NCBI GenBank assembly: GCA_022826025.1
Contig: JAJDVR010000184.1
Location: forward strand, 1-32,355
Reading direction: 5' to 3'
Length of the DNA stretch: 32,355 nucleotides
Origin: Gemmatimonadota bacterium
GTDB taxonomy: Bacteria; Gemmatimonadota; Gemmatimonadetes; Longimicrobiales; Gaopeijiaceae
The position numbers and the translations under genes were made by a program. How positions within the stretch are numbered: the stretch's first letter is position 1; each line of letters starts with the position of its first letter. Positions 1 to 8,373 of the stretch are shown in pieces. The notes beneath the pieces are model-generated. The model saw only the letters and a list, made by a program, of their open reading frames with translations, had not been told where the DNA came from and searched no databases.

Positions 1-1
1 G

Positions 2-322
2 GGGGGCGTGTTCGACGTGTACTCGATGGTGCAGGGGATCGATACCATCATTCCCGTGGACGTCTACGTGCCGGGGTGTCCGCCAAGACCGGAGGGGCTC
101 ATCTACGGGCTCATGATGATTCAGGAGAAGATCCGGCAGGAGCGTCTGAGCGAGCACGGCACGCTGCGCGCCGAGGACCCGGCAGAGGTGGCCCGCGCCC
201 GCGCCGACGCCGACGAGGTGCTGGCGCTCTCCGGACCCTTCGGCAATTCGACCCGGCAGAACCGCGTGAGCGGACCCACCGGATCCGACGCCTCCGACCG
301 GCCCGACGACCGCATTCCGTGA
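2..322 (+). CDS. nuoB: NADH-quinone oxidoreductase subunit B, C-terminal part (5' truncated by window edge)
   Basis: Frame 2 is open from the window edge; [44 protein letters not shown] is the conserved NuoB C-terminus; followed directly by nuoC. Confidence 0.95.
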   Translation, partial: GGVFDVYSMVQGIDTIIPVDVYVPGCPPRPEGLIYGLMMIQEKIRQERLSEHGTLRAEDPAEVARARADADEVLALSGPFGNSTRQNRVSGPTGSDASDRPDDRIP

Positions 323-948
323 CCCGAGCCGACCGCCACGGAAAACCGGCTTCCGCCACCGTCGAAGCCCTGCGCGCGGCTTTCCCCGAGGCAGTCGTGC
401 GCGACCTGGTGCAATCGGGAGACCAGCAGGTGGTCTACATCGACCCGGGCCGCAATGCGGAGGTGCTGGACTGGCTGCGCACCGACCCCGGCGAGCGCTT
501 CAACCTGCTCGTCGACGTTACCGCGGTCGATTACGGCGACGGGCGCCCGCTCGAGGTCGTCTACCAGCTCTGGTCCATACCGCACCGCAAGGCGCTGCGG
601 GTGAAGTGCGAGCTCCCGCTTTCCCGCCTCGCGATCGCCTCCGTGACCGCTCTCTGGAGCGCGGCCGACTGGCTTGAGCGCGAGGTCTACGATCTGTTCG
701 GGATCGAGTTCCGGGGACACCCGGACCTGCGCCGCATTCTCATGCCCGAGAATTACGCCGAAGGCCATCCCCTGCGGAAGGACTTCCCGCTGCGCGGCCG
801 CTTCTCCCGCGCAGAGCAGACCCGGCGCGCCCTCTCCCAGGACATGGAGCAGTACTACATGCCGGAGGAGATGGAGGGACGCGGCGCTCCTCAGCTGGTC
901 CCGGCGGACGAGTCGCCTGCCTCCGCCCCGGGGAGCACGGGCCGATGA
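319..948 (+). CDS. nuoC: NADH-quinone oxidoreductase subunit C (30 kDa)
   Basis: GTG start in a GTGA overlap with the nuoB stop; [46 protein letters not shown] is the NuoC signature. Confidence 0.95.
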   Translation: MTRADRHGKPASATVEALRAAFPEAVVRDLVQSGDQQVVYIDPGRNAEVLDWLRTDPGERFNLLVDVTAVDYGDGRPLEVVYQLWSIPHRKALRVKCELPLSRLAIASVTALWSAADWLEREVYDLFGIEFRGHPDLRRILMPENYAEGHPLRKDFPLRGRFSRAEQTRRALSQDMEQYYMPEEMEGRGAPQLVPADESPASAPGSTGR

Positions 949-2222
949 CGCGCCGGACGGTGGAGATCCCGGTGGGGCGGGGAGCGGAGATGGGGATGGA
1001 CGCCCGGCCCGCCATGGGGCCGCTTGCGCCCGTTGATGTCGCAGAGCCCGACATCGGCTCCGAGGAGATGCTCATCAACATCGGGCCCCAGCACCCCGCC
1101 ACGCACGGCGTGCTGAGGCTCATCTGCGAGCTGGACGGAGAGACCGTGGTGTCGGTCACGCCGCATATCGGCTACCTGCACTCCTCGTTCGAGAAGCTGG
1201 GCGAGTACCGCACGTACAACCAGATCGTGCCGCTGACCGACCGCATGGACTACCTGGCGCCGCTCATCTACAACTGTGCCTACGCCATGGCGGTCGAGAA
1301 GCTGATGGGCATCGAGGTCACGGAGCGCTGCAAGGTGGTGCGGGTGATCTGCCTGGAGCTGGACCGCATCTTCTCGCACCTGCTCTGGCTGGGAACCACC
1401 GCCATCGACGTCGGAGCCTTCACCCCCTTCCTGTACGCATTCCAGGAGCGCGAGCGCATCTACCAGCTGCACGAGGAACTGACGGGCGCCCGCATCACGA
1501 CCTCTGCCACGCGCATCGGGGGCATGATGTCGGACCTGCCGCCCGGCTGGGCCGAGGGCGTGCGCGATTTCATCGACACCTTCCCCCGGACGCTGAACGA
1601 GATCGACGCGCTGCTCACCACCAACGCGATCCATCAGGGCCGCACCATCGACATCGGCGCGATCGGTCCGGAAGACGCGGTTGACTGCGGTCTGACCGGC
1701 CCCAACCTGCGCGCCAGCGGCGTGGACTACGACGTGCGCAAGGACCGGCCCTACTACGACTACGAGACCTACGACTTCGAGGTCCCGGTCGGCGAGAACG
1801 GCGACTGCTACGACCGCTACCTGGTGCGCATGGAGGAGATGCGCCAGAGTGTGGCCATCCTGCACCAGGCGCTGGACCACCTCCCCGGTGGTCCCATCAA
1901 CGTGGAGGACCCGCGCATCAGCCTGCCGAGCAAGACCGACTGCATGAGCGACATGGAGTCGATGATCCACCACTTCAAGCTCATCATGGACGGCATCAGC
2001 GCGCCCGCCGAGGACTGCTACTTCGCCGTGGAGGGGTCGAAGGGGGAGCTGGGCATGTACCTGGTGGGCGACGGCGGTCCCAAGCCGGTGCGCTGGCGCA
2101 TCCGTCCGCCGTCCTTCGTCAACCTTTCCGCGATCGCGAAGCTTGCCGAGGGGCACCTCGTGGCCGACCTCATCATGATCAACGCGAGCCTCGACATCGT
2201 CCTGGGCGAGATCGACCGATGA
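945..2222 (+). CDS. nuoD: NADH-quinone oxidoreductase subunit D (49 kDa)
   Basis: INIGPQHPATHGVLRL, HIGYLHSSFEKLGE, C-terminal DIVLGEIDR; ATGA overlap with nuoC. Confidence 0.97.
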   Translation: MTRRTVEIPVGRGAEMGMDARPAMGPLAPVDVAEPDIGSEEMLINIGPQHPATHGVLRLICELDGETVVSVTPHIGYLHSSFEKLGEYRTYNQIVPLTDRMDYLAPLIYNCAYAMAVEKLMGIEVTERCKVVRVICLELDRIFSHLLWLGTTAIDVGAFTPFLYAFQERERIYQLHEELTGARITTSATRIGGMMSDLPPGWAEGVRDFIDTFPRTLNEIDALLTTNAIHQGRTIDIGAIGPEDAVDCGLTGPNLRASGVDYDVRKDRPYYDYETYDFEVPVGENGDCYDRYLVRMEEMRQSVAILHQALDHLPGGPINVEDPRISLPSKTDCMSDMESMIHHFKLIMDGISAPAEDCYFAVEGSKGELGMYLVGDGGPKPVRWRIRPPSFVNLSAIAKLAEGHLVADLIMINASLDIVLGEIDR

Positions 2223-2881
2223 GCACTTCCGCCCGCGTACCCTTCCGCAACCCCGGCTGGGCCGGCAACACGGGAGAGTTCGACCTCACCGAAGCGGATG
2301 TGCGCGGCACCGACTTCGTGGGCGAGCGGCCTCTCGACGGAGGTCACGAATCGGCTGCTCCCTCGTATCCCTACATGCTCCCGGACAAGGATCCGGACGC
2401 GGTCCTCTTCGAGGGTCCGTACAGGGAGCGGTTCGAGAAGATTCGCGCGCGCTACCCCACCGCGCGCGCCGCTCTCATTCCTGCGCTGAATCTGGCCCAG
2501 GAGCTGCGCGGTCACATCTCCCCCGAGACGATGGACGAGGTGGCTGCGCTTCTCGGCCTGGCGTCGGCCGAGGTACGCGGGACGGTCACCTTCTACACGA
2601 TGTACAACAAGCAGCCGGTGGGGCGGTTCCTCATCCAGGTCTGCACCAACATCAGCTGCAGCCTGTGCAAAGGCGAGGAGGTGCTGGACGCCTTTCTCCG
2701 ACACACGGGCACCGAATTGGGTGAGACCTCCGAGGACGGCGACTTCACCGTCATCGAGGTGGAATGCCTGGCTGCGTGCGGCTTCCCGGTCGCCGTACAG
2801 ATCAACTCCCGCTACTACGAGAACGTGCTGCCGGACGGCGTGCCCGCCCTCCTGCAGCGTCTCGGGGAGCGTGGCGAGTAG
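2219..2881 (+). CDS. nuoE: NADH-quinone oxidoreductase subunit E (24 kDa) with N-terminal extension
   Basis: VRGTVTFYTMYN, CTNISC and CLAAC [2Fe-2S] ligand motifs; ATGA overlap with nuoD. Confidence 0.95.
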   Translation: MSTSARVPFRNPGWAGNTGEFDLTEADVRGTDFVGERPLDGGHESAAPSYPYMLPDKDPDAVLFEGPYRERFEKIRARYPTARAALIPALNLAQELRGHISPETMDEVAALLGLASAEVRGTVTFYTMYNKQPVGRFLIQVCTNISCSLCKGEEVLDAFLRHTGTELGETSEDGDFTVIEVECLAACGFPVAVQINSRYYENVLPDGVPALLQRLGERGE

Positions 2882-4174
2882 ATGGCCTACCCCTATGTGC
2901 ACGCACGCGAGGTGCGCATGATCTCCCGCAACTTCGGGGATCCCGGAGCGCGCACGCTCGACGGCTACCGGGACCGGGGCGGGTACCGGGGACTCGAGCG
3001 GGCTTTCGAGATCGGGCCGGCGGCGGTGATCGAGGAGGTCAAGGCATCAGGGCTGCGGGGCAGGGGAGGGGCGGGTTTCCCCACCGGACTCAAGTGGAGC
3101 TTCATGCCGAAGGCCGGGGTCAAGCCGCATTACCTCCTGTGCAACGCCGACGAATCGGAGCCCGGGACTTTCAAGGACCGCGAGCTGATTCGCTGGGATC
3201 CCCATCAGCTCATCGAGGGATGCCTGATCGCTGCGTATGCGATGGGTGCGCGACACGCCTACATCTATCTCCGCGGCGAGTTCTTCGAGGCCAGCCAGGT
3301 CATCGCGCGGGCGGTCGAGGAAGCGTACGAGCGAGCATTTGCGGGCGAGGACATCCTCGGCTCCGGGATCCACATCGACGTCACCGTCCACGTAGGCGCG
3401 GGCGCCTATATCTGTGGTGAAGAGACCGGGCTCATGAATTCCCTCGAGGGCCGGCGCGGGGAGCCGCGGGTGAAGCCGCCCTTCCCGGCCGCGGTGGGCG
3501 TGTATTCCATGCCCACCACCATCAACAACGTCGAAACGCTGGCGGCCGTGCCCCATATCCTCAGGCACGGGGGCGAGTGGTACAGGCAGTGGGGCACCGA
3601 CAAATCCCCCGGCACCAAGCTCTTCTGCGTGAGCGGCCATGTGGAGAAGCCCGGCAACTACGAGTTGCCGCTGGGCTTTCCGATGATGGAGCTGATCGAG
3701 GACGTGTGCGGCGGCGTGGCCGAAGGGCGGGCGCTCAAGTCCGTGATCCCGGGCGGCAGTTCCGTTCCGCTCATGGATGTGGAGGATTGCCGGGAATGCA
3801 CGCTGTGCTATGAGGGAGTGGAGGCCGCCGGCTCGATGCTCGGCTGCGCATCGGTGATCGTGATGGACGACCGCACCAACATCGTTCGGGAAGTGCGGCG
3901 CATGGTGCAGTTCTACGCACACGAGTCGTGCGGCCAGTGCACGCCCTGCCGCGAGGGCACCTCCTGGATGACGCAGGTGCTTCGCCGCATCGAGGCGGGC
4001 AGGGGCAACGAGTCCGACCTGGACACCCTGCTCGACATGAGCGCCCAGATGACCGGCACCACCATCTGCGTGCTCTCCGATTCGGCGGCGGCCCCGGTTG
4101 TCTCGTCCATCGAGAAGTTCCGCGACGAATACCTGGCCCTGATCCATGGCGGCGTCACGGCGGAGGTCGCGTGA
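2882..4174 (+). CDS. nuoF: NADH-quinone oxidoreductase subunit F (51 kDa; FMN and N3 cluster)
   Basis: GLRGRGGAGFPTGLKW, NADESEPGTFKDR, GAGAYICGEETGLMNSLEG, ESCGQCTPCREGT; begins immediately after the nuoE stop. Confidence 0.97.
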   Translation: MAYPYVHAREVRMISRNFGDPGARTLDGYRDRGGYRGLERAFEIGPAAVIEEVKASGLRGRGGAGFPTGLKWSFMPKAGVKPHYLLCNADESEPGTFKDRELIRWDPHQLIEGCLIAAYAMGARHAYIYLRGEFFEASQVIARAVEEAYERAFAGEDILGSGIHIDVTVHVGAGAYICGEETGLMNSLEGRRGEPRVKPPFPAAVGVYSMPTTINNVETLAAVPHILRHGGEWYRQWGTDKSPGTKLFCVSGHVEKPGNYELPLGFPMMELIEDVCGGVAEGRALKSVIPGGSSVPLMDVEDCRECTLCYEGVEAAGSMLGCASVIVMDDRTNIVREVRRMVQFYAHESCGQCTPCREGTSWMTQVLRRIEAGRGNESDLDTLLDMSAQMTGTTICVLSDSAAAPVVSSIEKFRDEYLALIHGGVTAEVA

Positions 4175-5763
4175 GTACGGTCACCCTGACCATCGACGGC
4201 CGCCGGGTCACTGTCCCTGAGGGCACCTCGCTGCTGCATGCGGCCGAGGAGATCGGCGTGGAGGTGCCGCACTACTGCTATCATCCCGCGCTTTCCGCGC
4301 CCGCCCAGTGCCGCCTCTGCCTGGTTGACGTGGAGGGCGCGCCCAAGCCCATGCCCTCCTGCGTCACCCAGGCCCAGGATGGCCAGGTGGTGCGCACCGA
4401 CGAGGGGCTGGCGCGCGAGATGCGCAAGGGCGTGCTCGAGTTCTACCTCATCAACCACCCGCTGGACTGTCCCATCTGCGACCAGTCGGGGGAGTGCAAG
4501 CTGCAGGATTACGTTCACTCCGAGGGCCGCGCGCACGGCCGCGGTGTCGAGCCCAAGCGCGTGTTCGGCCGCGACGACTTCGGAGGCGACGTCCTCTTCT
4601 ACGGGGACCGCTGCGTCATGTGCACGCGCTGCGTGCGCTTCATGGAGGAGATGGCGGGGGATCCCGTCCTGACGGTAGTGGAGCGGGGCGACCGGGCGGT
4701 CATCGACACCTTCTTCGAGCAGGGGCTGAGGGACTCGCCCTACTCGGGCAACATCGTCGACATCTGCCCGGTGGGCGCACTGGTCTCGAAGGACTTCCTG
4801 CACAAGGCGCGCGCCTGGGACCTCGACCACACCTCGTCCGTGTGCCCCAACTGCTCTCAGGGATGCAACATCGACATCCACACCCGCGACAACGTGGTGC
4901 ATCGGCTCAAGCCTCGGGAAAACCCGGAAGTGAACGGCCACTGGATGTGCGACTACGGCCGTGGCCATTACGAGTGGATGAACCGGAGCGACCGTATCGA
5001 GAAGCCCTTCGCGCGAGGGGACGATGGCTGGTCGGCGCCGGGATGGCACGAAGCGCTCTCCTCGCTGCGGGAGCGGCTCGAGGATTGCCGCGGCCCCGTC
5101 CACGCGGTCGTGTCAGCTCACGCGTCCAACGAGGACCTGGGCGCCCTCCGCGAGTTCGTGGAGCGCCTCGGCGGAGGCGACATAGTGTACCGCTCGGCGA
5201 GAGCGGCGGACGAGGTCCCGCTGCCCGGCTTCCCCGTGCTGGCCCGCCGTCGCGACCTGGCGCCCAACACGCGGGGCGCCGAACTGCTGGGGCTGCGCCG
5301 GGTGGGAAGCGACGACGCCAGCGGGGGGCTCGACGAGGTCGCGGCCGGCACCGGCACGCTGATCGTCCTGGGTGACGAACTGGCCGATCAGCCGGAGGAC
5401 TTCGGCTCGCGCGCGGAACTCTTCGTGTACCTCGGAGCGCACCCGGCGCCGGCCGCCCGCAGCGCGCACTTCGTGCTCCCGGTCACCACCTTCGCGGAGC
5501 AGGAGGGAACCTTCACCAACATGCAGACCCGGGTGCAGCGCTTCGAGCCCGCGCTCAGGGCCACCGGGAACGCCCAGCCCGCGTGGCAGGTGCTCGGCGC
5601 CCTGACCGCCTCCCTCGCGGGAGAACCGGCGCCGGCGAGCGCGGCGGAGGCATTCGACCGGCTCGCGGCAGGCGTGCCGGAGTTCGAGGGCCTCGGCTAC
5701 GACCGGTTGGGCGTGCACGGTGTGCCCGCGAACCGTCCCGCGGCCCTCGCGGGAGACCGATGA
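4171..5763 (+). CDS. nuoG: NADH-quinone oxidoreductase subunit G, compact form (about 530 aa)
   Basis: GTG start (GTGA overlap with nuoF); [2Fe-2S] N-terminus, HPLDCPICDQSGECKLQD, CVMCTRCVRF, CPNCSQGC-x27-C; C-terminal FVLPVTTFAEQEGTFTNMQTRVQ. True start is downstream of the ORF-track start. Confidence 0.93.
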   Translation: MSTVTLTIDGRRVTVPEGTSLLHAAEEIGVEVPHYCYHPALSAPAQCRLCLVDVEGAPKPMPSCVTQAQDGQVVRTDEGLAREMRKGVLEFYLINHPLDCPICDQSGECKLQDYVHSEGRAHGRGVEPKRVFGRDDFGGDVLFYGDRCVMCTRCVRFMEEMAGDPVLTVVERGDRAVIDTFFEQGLRDSPYSGNIVDICPVGALVSKDFLHKARAWDLDHTSSVCPNCSQGCNIDIHTRDNVVHRLKPRENPEVNGHWMCDYGRGHYEWMNRSDRIEKPFARGDDGWSAPGWHEALSSLRERLEDCRGPVHAVVSAHASNEDLGALREFVERLGGGDIVYRSARAADEVPLPGFPVLARRRDLAPNTRGAELLGLRRVGSDDASGGLDEVAAGTGTLIVLGDELADQPEDFGSRAELFVYLGAHPAPAARSAHFVLPVTTFAEQEGTFTNMQTRVQRFEPALRATGNAQPAWQVLGALTASLAGEPAPASAAEAFDRLAAGVPEFEGLGYDRLGVHGVPANRPAALAGDR

Positions 5764-7019
5764 ACGAACTTTCGCCGACGGCCTTCCTGATCGCCGCCGC
5801 CGTCAAGGTGCTGGCCGTGTTCACGGCGCTGATGGTGGCGATCATGTACGCCACCTGGGCCGAACGGCGCCTCTCGGCCTTCATCCAGGATCGCCTGGGA
5901 CCGAACCGGGTGGGCCCGTTCGGGCTCCTGCAGCCCATCGCCGACGGGCTCAAGAACATCATCAAGGAGGAGACCAGTCCGGCCACCGCGTCGCGCTTCT
6001 TCTTCGTTCTGGGCCCGATGCTGTCGATCATGCCGGCGCTCGTCACCTTCGCCGTGATTCCCTTCGCGGCCCCGTTGCCCACACCGTGGGGAACCGTGGA
6101 CATGGTGGTCGCCGATCTGCCGGTGGGAGTGCTCTACATCCTCGCCATCGGCTCGCTCGGCGTGTACGGCATCTTCCTGGGAGGATGGTCCTCCAACAAC
6201 AAGTACGCGCTTCTGGGCGGCCTGCGCGCCTCTGCTCAGATGGTGAGCTACGAGGTCGGGCTGGGGCTCTCGCTGATCCCGGTCATGATGCTGGCGGGCA
6301 ACGTCACCCTGACCCGGATGGTGGCCGATCAGCAGCTGGGGCTGTGGTACATCCTGCCGCTGTCGCTCGGCTTCCTGCTCTTCCTGATCTCGGCGTTCGC
6401 GGAGACCAACCGGCTGCCCTTCGACATGCCGGAGGCCGAATCCGAACTCGTGACGGGATATCACACCGAGTACTCGTCGATGAAGTTCAGCATGTTCTTC
6501 ATCGCCGAATACGCGCACGTGATCACCGCCTCGGCGCTCATGGCCACGCTGTTCCTGGGGGGATGGGACATCCCGTTCTGGGCGGGTGACAACTTCATCC
6601 CGCACGAGGGGGGGCTCGTTGCCGGCTTCACGGCGGCGGGCGAGCCCATTCCCGCCCGGCTGTCCATCTGGACCACGCTGCTCACCCTGGGCGCCTTCTC
6701 GCTCAAGACAGCCTTCTTCGTGATCCTCTACATCTGGGTGCGCTGGACCCTTCCGCGCTTCCGCTACGACCAGGTCATGCATCTGGGCTGGAAGGTGATG
6801 TTGCCCACCGCGCTCGCCTACGTCATGCTCGTGGCCGCCACCATCCTGGTGCTGGATCAGCTGGGTGTGTCCGGCGGACCGGGCTTCGCCCTGGCGCTGA
6901 CCGGAGTGAGTCTCGTCGCCACCGCCATGTTTGCCCTGTACCTCGACCGCGGCCGCATCATCACCGGGGCCGCGCCAGCCGGACGGGCCGCCCGCGCGGC
7001 GCCGGCCGCCCACCCATGA
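5760..7019 (+). CDS. nuoH: NADH-quinone oxidoreductase subunit H
   Basis: ERRLSAFIQDRLGPNRVGPFGLLQPIADGLK, AETNRLPFDMPEAESELVTGYHTEYSSMKF; ATGA overlap with nuoG. Confidence 0.96.
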   Translation: MNELSPTAFLIAAAVKVLAVFTALMVAIMYATWAERRLSAFIQDRLGPNRVGPFGLLQPIADGLKNIIKEETSPATASRFFFVLGPMLSIMPALVTFAVIPFAAPLPTPWGTVDMVVADLPVGVLYILAIGSLGVYGIFLGGWSSNNKYALLGGLRASAQMVSYEVGLGLSLIPVMMLAGNVTLTRMVADQQLGLWYILPLSLGFLLFLISAFAETNRLPFDMPEAESELVTGYHTEYSSMKFSMFFIAEYAHVITASALMATLFLGGWDIPFWAGDNFIPHEGGLVAGFTAAGEPIPARLSIWTTLLTLGAFSLKTAFFVILYIWVRWTLPRFRYDQVMHLGWKVMLPTALAYVMLVAATILVLDQLGVSGGPGFALALTGVSLVATAMFALYLDRGRIITGAAPAGRAARAAPAAHP

Positions 7020-7035
7020 TCCCCCGGGAGTCGTC

Positions 7036-7536
7036 ATGGCCATATCGGTGAGAGTGATACGCCGGCCCGAAGCGGCCCGGAGTTCGTATCTGAGAGCCGC
7101 CCTCAAGGGAATGTCGCTGACCTTCCGGCACATGGTGAACCCCCGCAAGGTGACGCGCAGCTATCCGGAGGAGCCCACGGAGCTCCATCCCCGCTGGCGC
7201 GGCACCCACCGCATGGAGGTGCACGCCGACGGGCGCCCGAAGTGCGTCGCCTGCGGCCTCTGTCCAACCGTCTGCCCGGCCAACTGCATCCGCCTGGTCG
7301 GCGGCGAGGACGATCAGGGCAACCGCTACCCCATCGTCTACGAGATCGACGAGTTCCGCTGCATCTTCTGCGGAATGTGCCAGGAGGTGTGCCCGGTGGA
7401 GGCGATCCACGTGGGCCAGCACTTCGAGAACGCCGAGTACACGCGCGAGCGTTTCGTCTACGACCTGGACCGTCTCATGGAACAGGAGCACCCGGTCACC
7501 GCGCTCTGGGACCCCTCCGACCCCGCATCGGAGTGA
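7036..7536 (+). CDS. nuoI: NADH-quinone oxidoreductase subunit I (2x[4Fe-4S])
   Basis: CVACGLCPTVCPANCI and CIFCGMCQEVCPVEAI ferredoxin motifs; HPRWRGTH. Confidence 0.95.
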   Translation: MAISVRVIRRPEAARSSYLRAALKGMSLTFRHMVNPRKVTRSYPEEPTELHPRWRGTHRMEVHADGRPKCVACGLCPTVCPANCIRLVGGEDDQGNRYPIVYEIDEFRCIFCGMCQEVCPVEAIHVGQHFENAEYTRERFVYDLDRLMEQEHPVTALWDPSDPASE

Positions 7537-7540
7537 GGGG

Positions 7541-8065
7541 ATGGAGCTGATCCTCTTCTACGTCTTCGCCGTAACCGTGGTGGGCGGAGGCATCGGGGTG
7601 GTGGCGAGCCGGAACCCCGTGGCCAGCCTCATGTTCATGGTGGTGTCGCTGGCGAGCGTAGCGGGGATCTACGTGCTGCTGGAAGCGCACTTCCTGGCCG
7701 CCATCCAGGTGATGGTCTACGCCGGCGCCATCATGGTGCTCTTCCTGTTCGTGATCATGCTCCTCAACCTGGGGCACGACTACAGGGACGACCTGGTGCG
7801 CGGGCTCTACGCCGTGTGTGCCTTTGTCGTCTCGGGGGCGATCTGCGGGATCCTGGCGACCCGTTTCGGCGGCGCGGAGACGAGCCCGCTGTACGAGAGT
7901 TTCCCCGGCGCCGCGGCAATGGACCTGGAGCTTGCCGAGCGGGGCGCGGTGTCGCTGATCGCGCGGCCGCTCTTCCAGGAGTACGTGGTTCCCTTCGAGA
8001 TCACCGGCATCCTGCTGCTGGTCGCCGTGGTGGGGGCCGTCGCGCTGGCGAAGAAGCGGGTATGA
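7541..8065 (+). CDS. nuoJ: NADH-quinone oxidoreductase subunit J
   Basis: [53 protein letters not shown]. Confidence 0.94.
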   Translation: MELILFYVFAVTVVGGGIGVVASRNPVASLMFMVVSLASVAGIYVLLEAHFLAAIQVMVYAGAIMVLFLFVIMLLNLGHDYRDDLVRGLYAVCAFVVSGAICGILATRFGGAETSPLYESFPGAAAMDLELAERGAVSLIARPLFQEYVVPFEITGILLLVAVVGAVALAKKRV

Positions 8066-8075
8066 GGAGGGCCGC

Positions 8076-8369
8076 GTGCTGACCGAGGCCCTGACCACCA
8101 GCGCCCTGCTGTTCGTGATCGGCACCTTCGGGGTGCTGGTGCGGCGGAACGCCATCATCATGTTCCTCTGCATCGAACTCCAGCTGAACGCGGTGAACCT
8201 GGCCCTGGTCGCATTCTCCCGGTACGTCGGCGTTGAGGGGCAGGTCTTCGTCTTCTTCGTCATGACGGTGGCGGCCGCGGAAGCCGCGGTTGGGCTCGCG
8301 ATCATCATCTCCATCTTCCGGCACTACCGGACCGTCAATGTCGACAACTTCAGCCTGCTCAAGTGGTAG
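8076..8369 (+). CDS. nuoK: NADH-quinone oxidoreductase subunit K
   Basis: GTG start; [47 protein letters not shown]. Confidence 0.94.
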   Translation: MLTEALTTSALLFVIGTFGVLVRRNAIIMFLCIELQLNAVNLALVAFSRYVGVEGQVFVFFVMTVAAAEAAVGLAIIISIFRHYRTVNVDNFSLLKW

Positions 8370-8373
8370 GTAG

